Assembly (NCBI GenBank): GCA_002104945.1
Contig: MCFH01000005.1
Coordinates: 1,043,501 to 1,107,500 of the forward strand
Origin: Piromyces finnis
Lineage: Eukaryota > Neocallimastigomycota > Neocallimastigomycetes > Neocallimastigales > Neocallimastigaceae
Reading direction: 5' to 3'
Length of the DNA: 64,000 bases
Translations under genes and position numbers: made by a program
Shown: positions 11,878-26,536 of the stretch, one piece after another
Layout: each line of letters begins with the position of its first letter
Numbering within the stretch: the stretch's first letter is position 1
The notes under the pieces: model-generated
Told to the model about the DNA's origin: nothing
The model's database searches: none
Seen by the model: only the letters and a program-made list of their open reading frames with translations

Positions 11878-14167
11878 TATTTAAAAAAATATAAAAAATA
11901 TAAAAATATATACAAAAAAAAATAACAAAAATGTAACTTTTCATTAATATTTATGTAATAGACATTAACAAATTACTCAATTTTTTTTAAAAATTATTAG
12001 CTCCATTACTCATATAATTGATAATACGTTTTCATAATTTATTATAACAGCATCTTTAGGAATCTTTACACACTGCAATATTAATTTATTTTTAACTATT
12101 ATTAAATCATATTATTATATGTAATGTTTAGTTAAAATTCATCATGTTTAATATCATTTTATTCATTACAAAAATAATGGTAATGAATTTCGTAATAAAG
12201 ATTTAAATATAAAACAAATAATAAATAATATTTTTAATGAGTTATTATTACTTAAAGTTTATTTTAATTATAATTTTGTATGAATTGTTAATTGTAATAT
12301 ATAAGAAGTATTTTGAATTTTTATAAGCATTTTATTTAGTTATTAATAGAGGTATTCTTGTTTTAGTTAAATAGTTACGAAAGAATTACTATTTAGAAAA
12401 TAAAGTTATTTAATAAAATATATATTATTTAAAATTAAATTCTTTCTACATAAAATTAACCTGTATAAAAACATTGATCATATGCTTTCCTATATTTTTT
12501 TTTTCTAAATTAAAAACTGAAAACCTTAATTTAAAAGCTAATTTGACATTTAAATAAAAAATAAATTAATATATGTAACAATATATATTATATATTGAAT
12601 ATTAATTGAAATGTCAATGTAATGTAATTATCCTTTTTTTTTTTGACTTGGATAAAAGGGGGAATGAAGGAAGAACTATTTAAAAAAAAAATAGTTGTTG
12701 ATTATAAGATTTTAAATATATGTTAGTTGTTTTAGTATTATTTAATCATCAAGCAAATATAAATTATCATCAAATATTTTTACTTTTTTTCATATATTTT
12801 TCACATTTCTATTATTCAAAATATTTAGCATCTTAATAGTATATAAGTTTTTAAATTAAAACTGTTATTTCATTATAATAATTAACTAAACACTTTATCA
12901 TAATACGATTAAAAAAATTATTATTAATAATATTAATATTATTACTTATTAATAGTTTTATATCTTCAAGATTGCTCCTCAATAGTGTTATTAAATAATA
13001 ATTTTTTTTATATTCAATTATTATTATTATTATTATTTATTATTATGATTTATCTTTACTAAAAAAAAAACATTCTATATATATATTAAATCATTTTACT
13101 TTTTTAATAGTTATTTCATTATTAATACTATTACTGTAATATAAATAATATTTTTTTTTACATATATTTTGTTTAATTATAGTAAAATGAAAAATAACCC
13201 ATTCTATGATTATTTCATAAAGATATGGGTTATTTAAGAAAAATAGAACACTTTTTTGTACATTTTTTTAATAATTTAATTAAATAGTTGAATATTCTTT
13301 ATTATATTATTATAGACTATAATATATAATTATAAAACAATTATCCAATGATATTGTTTACTTCTAATAGATAATAAAAATAGTTTTTATTAAATATACA
13401 TTACATTCAATTTACTATAATATTAAAGTTTACAATAAGTGAATGGATATTTGGATATCTATTTAAATAAATGTTTTAATATTAATAGATGAAATAATAA
13501 AATTTAAATAAATAGATTATATTACTTTTAGCATATGATTAACAACTTGATTAAACATATGTTTAATAAAAAAGTATAAATAAAATAATTAAAATATCAA
13601 CTACCTTTTACAATTTTATTTTTTTTTTTTTTTGACTTTTATAAACTAATTTTATTAAATAAAAAAAAAATAATTAAATACAATATTATATTATATTATA
13701 TTTCATTTTTTTCATTTTATTTATTGATACTTGAGTATTTATATTTTATTTTTAATATAATACTATTATTTTAAATATATATAATAAAAGTTCTTAATTT
13801 CTTTTTCTATTATCAAAAAAAAAAAAAACCTTTTAATAAAATATATTAATAATATATATTAAAGATAAAAAAAAAAGGAAGAAAAGGAAAGAAAAATATT
13901 GTTAATAATAACTATTTATTAAATATATCAAATAAGTAAACAACAAGAATAAAAGAAAAAAAATATAAAAATTTTTAGCAAAAGATCAAATTATATAATT
14001 TTTGTAAACAAAAAATTAAAACCAAACTTCAAATAGTATCAAAACAATAATAATTATTAATAGAAAAGATAGTGAAAGTTAATAAAAAAAAACTGAACTT
14101 TTCATTCTCTTTATCTAAAGTAATTTATCCAAACAAAAAATATATAATTAAATTAAATCTATAAAAA
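11878..14167. other. AT-rich intergenic region
   Basis: No gene is seen. A perfect 11-bp inverted repeat (AAATAACCCAT at 13192-13202, complement at 13225-13235) forms a small hairpin. The last 300 bases before the metacaspase are A-rich, as expected for a promoter and 5' UTR in this genome. Confidence 0.5.
13192..13235. repeat. Perfect 11-bp inverted repeat with 22-base loop
   Basis: AAATAACCCAT is followed after 22 bases by ATGGGTTATTT. It stands out because the CCC/GGG core is rare in this AT-rich DNA. Function unknown. Confidence 0.6.
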
Positions 14168-15712
14168 ATGTACCCAGGTGCTTATGGTTCTGGTGGTAGA
14201 ACCAGTAAAAAAAATTCTGGAAGTTCCAGTAACAACAGTAATAACAATAATAATAATAATAATCAGCCATATCCTCCACAACAATCACAACAAGGACCCC
14301 CAGCAGGAAATTTCAATCAAGCAGGATTTAATCCATATGGTGTAAATAATCAATATGTTCCTCAAGGTGGTTATAATCAGGGACCATATGGCGGCCCATA
14401 CGGTGGTCCTCCACCACCATATGGTCCTCCATATGGAGCACCAGGTTATGGTCAACCTGGGCCATATGGACAACCAGGTTACGGTCAACAAGGTTATGGT
14501 CAACCAGGACCATATGGACCTCCACCTCCACAAGGCTCTTATGGAAGTCAAGGACCTTATGGAACACCTTATGGTGCTCCACCACAAGGTCCACAAGGAG
14601 GATATGGTTATAATGGAAACTATGGACAACAACCATATAATGGACCAGGTGACCCATATTTAGCTACACCATACCAAGGTCAACAGCCATACAATAACCA
14701 ATATAATCAACAACAACAACAACCATATAATACTCCAGCACCAAATAGTGCACCAACTTATTATCAACCACCAGCTGAATATTATCAACAACACAAAATT
14801 TCAAATTGTCAAGGTAATAAAAAAGCTTTGTTAATTGGTATTAATTATATTGGTCAACAATACCAATTAAGTGGTTGTATTAATGATGTTCAACACATTA
14901 AAGAAGTTATTACTACTAAATTTGGTTTCTCAGATAGTCCAGATAAAATGGTCATTTTAACTGATGACCAAAAAGATCCAACAAAGATTCCAACTAGAAA
15001 GAATATGCTTAATGCTATGAGATGGCTTGTACAAGGTTGTCAACCAGGAGATTCTTTATTCTTCCATTATTCCGGTCACGGTAGTCAAAAGAAAGATCAA
15101 GATGGTGATGAAGTCGATGGTTATGATGAAACTATTTTACCAGTTGATTATAAAAAGAGTGGTCAAATTATTGATGATGAAATGAATGCTATTATGGTTA
15201 GACCATTACCAGAAGGTGTACGTTTAACTGCCATTTTTGATTCATGCCATAGTGGTACAGCTTTAGATCTTCCATATGTCTATGCAGATGATGGTAAATT
15301 AGTCGTCCAAAAGGGTCCATCCTCTATTAAGATGCTTACTGATACCATTAATAGTTTTGCTACTGGTAATGTCTTAGGTATTATCAATAATGTTATTAGT
15401 TTCGCTGAATCCGATAAGATAAAGAAAAACAGTGCTAAGGCTAAAAAGAAGACTGAAGAAACTAAATCTACTTTTGCTGATGTTATTATGTTCAGTGGTT
15501 GTAAAGATAGTCAAACAAGTGCTGATACAAAAATTAATAGTCTAGCTACTGGTGCTATGTCATACGCTTTTATTAAAGCAGTCATGACTAATAATGATTT
15601 ATCTTACTTACAATTATTAAAGGAAACTAAAAAGCATTTAGTAAACTACAGTCAAAAGCCTCAATTAAGTTCTGGTAGATTAATGGATATGAACCAAAAA
15701 TTCATTATGTAA
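14168..15712 (+). CDS. Type I metacaspase
   Basis: Single exon, 514 residues, stop at 15710-15712. Residues 1 to about 210 form a Gly/Pro/Tyr/Gln-rich prodomain (repeats of the YGQPGYGQ kind), typical of fungal metacaspases. The caspase-like domain starts at about 215 (KKALLIGINYIGQ.YQLSGCINDV). The catalytic dyad is visible: His304 in HYSGHGSQ and Cys360 in FDSCHSGT. Acidic residues of the DGDEVDGYDE stretch lie between them and fit the calcium-binding and specificity region. Metacaspases cleave after Arg or Lys and act in stress response, protein quality control and cell death. A Lys-rich insertion (about 418-434) is a loop between the two halves. Length is somewhat above yeast Mca1 (432), mostly because of the prodomain. 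The ATG follows an A-rich leader (AAAAAATG). Confidence 0.95.
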   Translation: MYPGAYGSGGRTSKKNSGSSSNNSNNNNNNNNQPYPPQQSQQGPPAGNFNQAGFNPYGVNNQYVPQGGYNQGPYGGPYGGPPPPYGPPYGAPGYGQPGPYGQPGYGQQGYGQPGPYGPPPPQGSYGSQGPYGTPYGAPPQGPQGGYGYNGNYGQQPYNGPGDPYLATPYQGQQPYNNQYNQQQQQPYNTPAPNSAPTYYQPPAEYYQQHKISNCQGNKKALLIGINYIGQQYQLSGCINDVQHIKEVITTKFGFSDSPDKMVILTDDQKDPTKIPTRKNMLNAMRWLVQGCQPGDSLFFHYSGHGSQKKDQDGDEVDGYDETILPVDYKKSGQIIDDEMNAIMVRPLPEGVRLTAIFDSCHSGTALDLPYVYADDGKLVVQKGPSSIKMLTDTINSFATGNVLGIINNVISFAESDKIKKNSAKAKKKTEETKSTFADVIMFSGCKDSQTSADTKINSLATGAMSYAFIKAVMTNNDLSYLQLLKETKKHLVNYSQKPQLSSGRLMDMNQKFIM

Positions 15713-18167
15713 AAATTTTTAATATAATTTAATTATCATTTTTCTTAGAAAATAATGAATTACAAAAAATAATAATAATAATAATAATAATATAAAAAGC
15801 ATTGTTGCTACATATTAATATTAATAATTATCATTACCTTTTAGCTTTATTTGAATTTTGAGAAATATTTAAATTAAAATATATTCAGACTATACTTTTT
15901 TTTATATATAAAAATACATATCGTATAATCGAAAAAATAAAAAATAAGAAATAAAAATAAAAATAAAAATAAAAAAATAAAATAATAATATGAAATTAAT
16001 TATTTATATTTAATTATATCTGCATCTTACATAAACATAATTTCAAAATTTTAAATAAATGAAGTTATAATTACTTTTATATATATATATAATAAGGGAA
16101 AATAATAATTATTTTTAAATAAAATCAATAACCATTTTTTTAATTTTCTTATATCTATTATCTCATACCAGAAATATTTTTTATTTATTATAAATAAAAT
16201 TCTTAGTAAATATTTAAATCAATATCAAAAAAAAAAAGACCTTTATTAAAAAAATTGTCCTTTATTAATTAAATGGTGGGTTAATAAAAACATTAATATT
16301 ATTAAATCATATGTCTATATTTTAAATTAAAATTATTTATTTACTATTTTAAAAATCAAAATAGTCATATATTTTTTGCTTCAATTATTAAATATAATAA
16401 TAATAAAAGAAAAAAAAAAGGAAAAAAAAGCATATAATTTTAATAAAAGGTTTCATTTATTTAAACATTGAGATTTATATTTATAATTAATACTTTTAAC
16501 AAAACAATTAGTTATTCCTGATTAAACTCATATTTTATTTTAAATTATTTATCTAATCTAACCTATAAATTAAATAGATATTATTCTATATTATAATTAT
16601 AATAAAAAATTGTAAATGAATTTTAGTAAGATTATATATAATTTTAATTTTTTATATATTAACTATAAACTCAAATTATTAATTTTTAAAATAATAAGAA
16701 AAGCTTAAAATAGAAGGAGTATTTTTTTTTTTTAAAAAAATTACTTTTTATCATTTTTTTGTCCAAATTATAAAGATTAGACCTTTTTTTTAAAATAAAA
16801 AAAAAAAAAATTAAATTGAATGAAAGTTAGAGCGACTAAAACAAATAAATAAATAAAAAAAATAGTATTTATATATTAAAAAATATATAATACTATATAT
16901 TTCAATATATAAATATTTTTTTTTTATTTTTTTCTTTCCATTTCATTTTAAAATACTTTTCAAATGATTCTTTTATTATAAATACATATTCATTCAATAG
17001 CTTTAAATATACCTGTTTATATTATATATGATATATATATATAAATTTTAATTAATTAACAGCTATTTAACTATTATTTTATAAAGTCTTTTTTTATATT
17101 ATTATAATAATTTTTTTCTTAATTAAAATATAGAATAAAATAAAATTAAAAAAAAAAAAAGTGTAGAATTTAGTATAAATAATATATATATATTAGTATT
17201 TTCTTTTCTTCTTCTTCTTCTTTATTTTTAGTTTTAATTAAATATTATTATAAATATCTATATACAACCATTTTTGTTAAAGAATAAATAATTTAAATAA
17301 TTTGTGTAAATTTTTTTTCTCTTTTTTTATAAGAAAACAAAAACAAAAATAAAAAACGTTATAATAGAACTGGAATTAAAAAAAATATATTAAATACATG
17401 TAAATATTATTTTAAAAATTTATTTATACATTTATTTTATTATAATTTGTATATTTTATTATTGATTATTATATATAAAGGTAATCCTTGGATGATATCA
17501 GTAATAATTTAATATCCAACTTTTATTATTATCATCACTTTTATTATTTATAAACTCTATTTGTATTTAATTCGTTTAAAAGGATGACAGATTATAATAA
17601 GAAATGTAGAATATTTCAAAATATAATTTAAAACAAAGTTAATCCAGTAGATTTCGATTAAGTTTTATACATATAAATTCAAATAACAATAACAAAAATA
17701 ATAATAAAAAAGTATGTTTTTTGGTAATAAGAGTAGATTTCAATTTCAAAACAATAAATTGTATTAATAACTTATATGTTAAAGAATTTATATAATATAT
17801 GAATATCTCTCTCTTTTTTTTTTTTTATTTAAATAATAATAATAATAGAAACAATAATAATAACAATAATAAAAGTTATCAATAAGTAAACATAATGCAA
17901 ATATAGTAAAATTATATTTTTTGTCATCGAATATATAAAACTTTCAACATAAATTATTATATGGAATTTTCATATTAAATAAAAATATATAATCAATAAT
18001 AGTAAATTGTGATCTCTGATTTTAATTATTAAATAATTAATTTTATTTAAATTATTTTATTATTATATAGATAATTATATAATTATATATATATTCCATA
18101 CTTATCTGACTTGAGCATATTAATATTCTCCTGCTACTTCTTTATTAATAGATAAAAAATAGACAAA
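15713..18167. other. AT-rich intergenic region
   Basis: Metacaspase 3' flank and MED15 5' flank. Only short A/T runs and a CTTCTTCTTCTT stretch near 17208 are visible. No gene or RNA is recognised. Confidence 0.55.
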
Positions 18168-21100
18168 ATGTATTTCAATAATCAACAGCAGCAACAACAA
18201 CAGAAGTTTATTCAAAATCTCCAAAAGATTCAACAACAACAACAACAGCAAAATCTTGGATTGAATCAGCTTCAATATCTACAGATGCAAAATCAATCAA
18301 TTCAACAACAACAGCTCCAAATGCAGCAGCAACAATATCAACAACAAATTCAATTACGTCAATTCCAACAACAGCAACAACAACTACAACAATTTAAACA
18401 ACAACAAATTCAACAAATGAAACAACAACAGCAGCAACAGATATATCAACAAATGCAACAATATCAATTATTAAATCAGCAGAATACGTTAACTCAATAT
18501 CAAAATGTAGCCGCTGCAAATCCTGCAGCAGCAGCAGCGGCAGCTTTACAAACTAATTCTGTTGCTGCTGCTGCTGCTGCTGCTGCCGCTGCTAAAAACA
18601 ATGCTTTACAACAACTTCAACAACAACCTGCACAATTTCAAAAAGTTATTCAGCAACAACAAGCATTAAATTCATCATTTGTAAATGACCAAGACTGGAA
18701 AACTAAAAATAAACAGAAAATAGATGAACAGAGAAAATTATGTATTCAAGAAATGTAACTATCTTGATTTTATAGTCTTTATTAGTGTCTTTAAGTAATA
18801 ACCAAACATTTCAAAAAGTAAATTTATCACATATTAATTTTTTCTATTTATACTTATTACAGTGTAAAGCGATTAATGGAAAATCAAAATTTGAATCTGA
18901 CTCAAGTTAATTCAAAGGCATTATTAGAAACCGCTACAAAAATTGAATTACAAATATTTACTAAAGCATCATCTTTTGTAATAATTAATTGAAATAGTTA
19001 TTTATTTTAAATAATATATAATATATAAAATATAAAATATTTATATAGTAATGATTTATTAAATAATATATAATTATGTAATTATATTTATAAAATGGTT
19101 GATGCAAATAACAGGAAGAATATAAGGCAATTATAACAAATCAATTACTTCATCCAAAGAATGGAGCTGGTAAATATACGATAATTATTATATTATATTC
19201 TTAATTATATTAATAATTATTAATTAATATTATCTTTTTATTTATTTATTTATTTATTTATATAGCAATAAAAAATAACATGCAAGTTAAAGTTCAACAG
19301 CCAGCTACTTTAGCCACTCATAATACTACACCTCAATTACAAGCAAGTATGAATATCAATAAAATTAATATTAATAGTATGTAATAATGTTAGCTACGAA
19401 TATTAATAATATTTCTTTATATATGACAACAGCAAATTTAGCAACCTCAGCATCTTTACAAACTAGACCACAAATTGCCCAACCAGTTGCTGTGGCAAAT
19501 ACTGTCCCTGTAAGTATAGTTAAGTGTGATAAAAACAATAAAAAATAATAATAAAATTAATTAACAATTAGTAATACTAAAATAAAATATGTTAATAATA
19601 AACATAAATATTAATATTTTATTTTAAATAGAAAACCACAGCTGTATCAAATGAAATTAATCAACCCGTTCAACTTCAACAAGCCACACTACAGAATCAA
19701 ACCCATACACAAGGAACACCTCAAACTCCAAGCCAAGCTGCAACTAAAGCGATAAATAAAGCCAATGATGATTTAACTGCTGAACAAAAAGAGGAAATGA
19801 TAAAAAAAGTAAAATAAGGCTATTATAAATATTAAATATTAAATCAATAAATGCTAATTAAATAAAATAATTAATCAATACATTACATAATGATTTTTTT
19901 TTTAGATTGAAAATGCTCAACAAATTGCACTTAAATTAAAAAAAATAATGCAAATTGTTAATATTAGTGATGCAAAAGTAAGAGAAAATCTTTTAAATAC
20001 GGTATTGTATAATAATAAATAAAAATATTTAAACTATAATAATTATTGTAAAAATTAAAATGAATATTTATTAAATAAATTTCATTAATATAATTTTTCT
20101 TTATTTTTTTTTTATTTAATTAGATTCTTTTAGTTCAACGTCAATATGAATGTAGAAAAGAAAAATTCATAATGGAAAATAACATATTTGAAAGAATTGA
20201 AAAGAATTTACATGTATATTATGATAATCTAATTAATCAATTTAAACAAAAAAAAATACAAATTGGTATATAATTTGATAAATAAGTATATATATTATAT
20301 TTTGTTATATATATAATATTTACATTTATATCTATTATATATATTTAATTTTTTTAAGGAGCAGGCAATGCAAATGCTGCCTCACAATTGACAAATTCCT
20401 TGGCATCAGCACAGCAAGCAAGAATTCAACAAATTCACCAAATTCAAGCACACCTTGCTGCTCAGAAAGCACAAACTCAAGCTAGTACCCAAGCACAACT
20501 TTCTAAGAAAGCTCAAGTTAATAATCAAGCTGCTGTAAAAGTAGAGGCTACTATTCCGGATACTATTAATAATACCCCAAATATTCAACCAAAATCACTT
20601 ACAGAAACTATCAAAACTGAAGCAAAGAATTTAAAAGCATCTTCATCAGAAGTTTTTACAAATGAAGGTATGTTTATTTAGATTTTAATTATTATATATT
20701 CTTTAAAAACAACGTCAAATAATGAAAACAATGATAAAAGATTAAATATATTTATATATATCATTAATTTTCTTTCTTTATATCAATGTTTTTATTATTA
20801 CTAAATATAAATGAATTTTTATAATGAAAATATGATGCACATTAAAAGATAATAAACAAGAAAATGATAAAACAACCACATCCTCATCAACTAAAAAAAG
20901 AAACAATAGAAAAACCAATACCACATCATCTTCATCTGTCTCATCAATTAATAATTTGTCTTCTAAGAAGTCTGAATCTTCTTCAACTGAATCAGGTTCC
21001 AAAAAGTTGGCTAATTCATCAAAAGATCAAGTTAAATTAGAAAAAGATGATTCATTTTTAGGAAAAATTAATAGAAATATTAATATTTTCGCATTAGAAA

Positions 21101-22477
21101 GCAAAAGTAAGATTTTTATAAAATATAGAAAGAAATCAATACCTGTTTTTTATAATATAATGAAAATTTGATTAACGTATATATATATTTAATAATTTTA
21201 TTATTATTAAATTTGATGTTATCTAGACTATAAAACTCATATAAAATCAAATTCAAAAACAAGAAATATTATTCAAAATTCATTTAAATATATTATTGAT
21301 CCAAATCATCCAGCTTATGGAATAAACTCTTGTGCAGAAGAAATTTCATCCTTATGCTTTCAAAGCAATAACATTGAACGTAAGACTAAACCATTGAAAT
21401 TAGAAAATATAAATGATAGTTCTAATGGTAAATATTTATTATTCATTGACTTATTATATAGTAAATTTAGTATATTAAATTTCTATGTAAATATATATAT
21501 ATATATTTTTTTTACCTCAAATATTTTTCCTATACTAATATATTTTTAATTTGATATAACAATTATTTCATATATTTATATATTTATATTAAAAAATAGA
21601 TCATATATCTTTATTTGAAGATATTATTAATAGAAAGAGTCATATTATTACAAGTGAAAATGATAATGATAATAAAAAGCCACAAACTAATAAAATGATT
21701 GCTGATGATAATGAAAGAAATAAAGTAGGTACTAAGAGAAAGTTTGATGAAATGACAAATACGGATTCTATAATTGTCAACAACAGTATTAAGAAAGCAA
21801 CGGTTAAAGACAAATATTCAAGCATTATTGATGAAATAAACTTTTTAAAAGACAAGTATAAGATTAATGTTAATATTGTAGATACATCTAATATTTCTCT
21901 TCTTTTAAAGGAAAAAGAAAATAAAAGTGGAGAAATTCCATGGAATGATTTTATTAATATGATTAATATTATTAAAAAAGAAGAATATCAAGATACAACA
22001 GAAAATCATACTTTAATGAACATAAATTATAACGATACATCCATAAAACAAAAGAATGCTCAACAAAAGATTAATAATGAACGTGTAATGTTAGTTATAT
22101 CTTTAAATCTTTCCAATTATATTGATACCACTGAAGTTGAAAATGAATATAATATACCAGGGGATAATCAAAATAATATTGTAATTTATGCTCGTATTCC
22201 AAAATCTACCCAACGCTACAGTCTTCAAGGAATATTTGATTGGAGTCTTTTATACACAAAGAAGAAATCTATATTCCAAAATTCTGAAGAAGATAATAAA
22301 TTAAAAGAAAAGAAAATTTATGACTTTATTTCGCATAAGCTTCATGATCAAGATGAAACTAGTGCCAAAGAAAAAATAAATATGGATATTGAAAATAAGC
22401 ATCCTATCACAATATCAAACCGTGTAATTAAAGTTTATAATATTGTTGAATGGATCGTAGAAGGTATTAAAAGTTAA
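18168..22477 (+). CDS. MED15: Mediator complex subunit 15 (Gal11 type)
   Basis: Twelve exons keep frame throughout: 18168-18754, 18863-18977, 19115-19169, 19266-19346, 19433-19509, 19632-19808, 19906-20001, 20124-20265, 20359-20667, 20849-21106, 21227-21427, 21600-22477. The product is 991 residues. Residues 1-110 are Gln-rich, followed by Ala runs (about 120-145). The spliced sequence at about 171-252 (DWKTKNKQKIDEQRKLCIQE.. / ..ALLETATKIELQIFTKASSF / EEYKAIITNQLLHP) is a KIX-type activator-binding domain, with the trp-containing first helix and the EYK..I.NQL end expected of Med15. A Gln-rich middle, a helical stretch (about 390-480) and Ser/Lys-rich linkers follow. Med15 sits in the Mediator tail and bridges DNA-bound activators to RNA polymerase II. 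The KIX domain is split over three exons. Confidence 0.9.
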
Positions 22478-25400
22478 AAAGAACATTTTGATTTCAATCC
22501 CTGTATCACAATATTATTCTATTAAAAAAATAATAATAATAAAATAAATCATGAATGTTTTTTTTTTTTTAGTTTTTAATTTTTAAAAACTGGATTTATT
22601 TCTCTCTTTTTTTATTTTATTTTATTTATTTATTTATTTATATATTATTATTTTTTTTTCTCTTTTTATTATTATTATTATTATTATAATTATAATTACT
22701 AATATAGTATTATATATAATTTTCTTATTTAATTTTTTTTTTTCTTTTTTGTTATATCTATATTTTAATAAAAATTAAAAATAAAAATAAAATATATAAA
22801 AAAAAAAAGTTGTTCTTATTTTAGCAGTAGTAATAACATTGTTTTTTTAGTAAGTTACTCTATAGTATTGATATTAGTATATAGATAATAGAGTGTATAT
22901 ATTAAGAATAGTTTTCTTTTTTAAAAAAAAAAGAAAAAGAAAAACTATTTAAGAATTAAAAAGAATCCTTTATAACTCTATTAATTTTAATACAGATTCT
23001 TATTTTTTTATTTTATTTTTAGATTTATCTAATAGTTTAATTATATATTCATTTAATTTTATAATTATTTATTTATTTAATATATATTATATTTATCTAT
23101 TCATTTATTTATTACCTACCGCTGTAATTAAATATATTATAGTATATTTTAATATATTTATTATTAAATTTTTTGATAGATAAAAATTTTAAAAGCATTA
23201 CACAAATAATATTTTTTTAACTAGCAAGTTATCGTATTACTTTTTTTTTTAATTATCAATTATAATGTATTTATAATATGTTATTTTATAAATTAATGTA
23301 ATTTCTAAACCAATAATTTTTTATATAAAATACAATTTCAAATAAAGAAATGAAAATAATAAAACTAAAAATAATTTCTATGAAAACCTACTGTAATAAT
23401 AAACTTTCAAACATTGGAAAACAGAATATTATATTATACGACATCAAATTATTATCATTAATGAAAATAAAATTAATGCTAATAAGCATTCCACTATATA
23501 TTATTTTATTATACACTTTTATTTTTATGTATTGGTTTAGTAGTCTCTCTTTTAATATTTTAAAACCATCGAAATCACAATAACAATTTGTGGTAGTAAT
23601 ATTTTTTTATTTTACCTTTATCATCAACTATTTTCATATTTTTCTTTGGTGAATAAAAAAAAATAGCTTTTAATATGAATTTTATTAAAATTTAGTTACT
23701 CATATATAATTTTTAATTAAAACAATATATTATATTATATTTCAATATATTTTCAATGAAATTATAATATATAAATGTTTTTTAAAATCTTCTTTTATGG
23801 TATTTATATTAATTCAATCTATTTATATATATTATATAATATATAAAATTATATTTGATAATATGTTAAAAAAAAAACTTTTTGAATTTGATGATAGTCA
23901 AAAAAAGTTTATTTTTAATGATTATATTTCATTCTTTAAGTTTAACGTTTTTTTAAATAATAACAAACAAAATTAAACAATAAGACTCTCTCTAACAAGA
24001 AAGAAAATAAAATATAAAAATTAAAAAAAGAAAAAAAAAAATAGATAAAAAATATAGAAAAAAAAAAAAAGGAACAGATAAATTTAACTGTAATTAAAAA
24101 AAAACTTTTTTTTCTATACTTTTCAATTTTTTTTTTTTTTTAATTTTATTTTCTTGAGAGTTGAAATGGAATTTTACCACTGATAAACTTTATTTAACAA
24201 AAAAATAATAAAGCCAAAACCAAAGCCAAAATCAAAATAAATTAATAGCAACAACATAAAAAAAAATCATAATAAATAAGCCAAGCAACAAAATCTAAAC
24301 AAAACCAACCAAAAAGCAATAATATATTATCATTAATTTAAATTCAATATTAAATTATTTGATTATATTAATAAATTTTCTAATTTATAAGAAAATTTAC
24401 TTTTAAGAAATATTATTAATAATTAAAAAGAAAATAAAAGGATATTTTATTTTTAAAATTCCTTATAATAATAAATTTAAAAGCAATAAAGATTTTTGTA
24501 GTGAATTGACTATTTGAGCAAAGAAGTTTAAAAGAAGAAAAAGAAATCCATTTATTTAATTTAAAATCAATTATTAAAGACATTAAAACAATTGTTATAT
24601 TATAATATCATCAAAAATACCTGATATTATTTATATTTTTATCATTTGAATGAAAAAGTAACTTTTTAATTTTTCAATGACAAAGATAAAAAAAAAAGTA
24701 GAAAGAAAAAAAGGAAAAAAATATTAAATTTTGGATAAAAAACAATAATTTTTCTTCTAAATCAAGAATTGACCAAATTGTATATATATAATCTTTTTTT
24801 AAAAAACAAAACAATTCATAATAATAATATTAATAATATATAAGAATTAAAATAATAATCATAAAAAGAAGAAACAGATATATATACAAGCATAATATTT
24901 AAAAAAATATTTAAGAAAGAATATTCTTAAAGCAAAAATATACGACAATTTCTAACAATAATATACATTAGCAAAAATAAAAATAAAGTACACATTTATT
25001 TCTTAATATAATATTTATTGAGAAATTACTTTACATATTCAAAAAATAAAAAATAAAAATCAATTTTTAAATCAATATAATCTTTGTAAAAAAAAAAAGA
25101 CATACTCAAAAGATTTCCTTTAAAATAAATATTCAACATAATAACAATAATAAAATAACAACAACAACAACAAAAATACTTGCTAAAAATAAAAAAAAAA
25201 AAAAAGCAAGAAAAAATATATAAAATATATATATACCATAATAATAATATAAAATATATAATATTTATATTTTTAATTCATTTATAAAAGTCAAAGAAGT
25301 AAATTTAATAACAATTTAACAATTTGTTTCATTGTTATTTAATGAAAGAATTATATAATAATAAATTCTATACTATCTAATTATTACATTATTCTCAGTT

Positions 25401-25635
25401 TTTTTTTTTCATTATAAATTTTCATTTAAAAATATATTTAAGTAAACACACACACACATTAATAATTATAGGCACACATATCAATTGAAATAATTTAAAA
25501 AAAAAAAAAACTTTTTAAAAAACCGTTATATTCATAAAATAAATAATTTAATACTGATTTTGTTAATCTAGTATAATTTTCAGAAAAAGAAAATTATTAA
25601 ATACGTAATATACAATTAAGTTAAGAAATTTGAAA
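22478..25635. other. AT-rich intergenic region
   Basis: Roughly 3.1 kb between MED15 and the DH-PH-TLDc gene. The second half (24000-25600) is strongly A-rich on the + strand, like the 5' flanks of other genes here. A 77-codon frame at 23350-23583 has only Ile/Lys/Leu-rich AT-driven composition and is not accepted as a gene. Confidence 0.55.
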
Positions 25636-26488
25636 ATGAATTCCGTACTTGAAAATACTATAAAACCTGAATTAGGAAAAGAAAATAAAAAAGCAATGAA
25701 TAACGATTTTAATAAAAAAAATAGTTATCATGAAGTTGTTAAAGTTTTATATCTTTCAGAGTTTCAATATGTTAATAATATTAAAATATTGATTGAAAAG
25801 GTTAAATACCCAATTCAATATAGCATCAAACATAAAAAACCAATTCTTTTACAAAAAGATTTAGATTTAATTTTAAAGGGTATACCAGAAATATTTCAAC
25901 TAAGTTGGTGTCTTTGTAAGGACTTTAAAAAAGCTTTAAAAACAATCGATCCAAATGATTTTACCTGTGAAACTATCGCAAATATTTTTTTGGATTATGC
26001 AAAAAAATTTGAAGTTTATATTAAATACATAAGTTATTTTTCAATCTCATCTACAGCTATAAAGCGTCTTAGTTCTGAACGTCCGATTTTCCGTAATTTC
26101 CTTAATTCTTTAAAAAAGAAAAAAGCATTAGGTAAATTCAATGATATCCAAAATATTTTGGAATTACCTATTGAACGTATTGAGAAATATATTAATATTT
26201 TACATATTGTTCAAAAAATTACATTAAATCAACAACAAAGTAATGAAATTATTGATGAAGCCATACTTTTTATGAAAGATTTAAAGGATGATTTAAGTAA
26301 AGCAAGTGAACGTGAAAAAGAACTTCAAAATTTATATACCTTTAAAAATTCAATTGACAATTGGTAAGTCAAATATTATAATAAATGGATCAAAAGATAA
26401 AATTAATATATATATATATAATATTTTATTATATATATTATTTATAAAGTAATGTTAGCGTTTTAATTCATTAACCTTTTTATTATTA

Positions 26489-26536
<48 letters not shown>

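Noticed and set aside
14285-14663. Overlapping open frames in the metacaspase prodomain
   Set aside because: Antisense or out-of-frame shadows of the Gly/Pro/Gln-rich coding repeat.
23350-23583. 77-codon frame with a hydrophobic stretch
   Set aside because: Composition is what AT-rich DNA gives by chance (Ile, Lys, Leu, Asn); no recognised motif.
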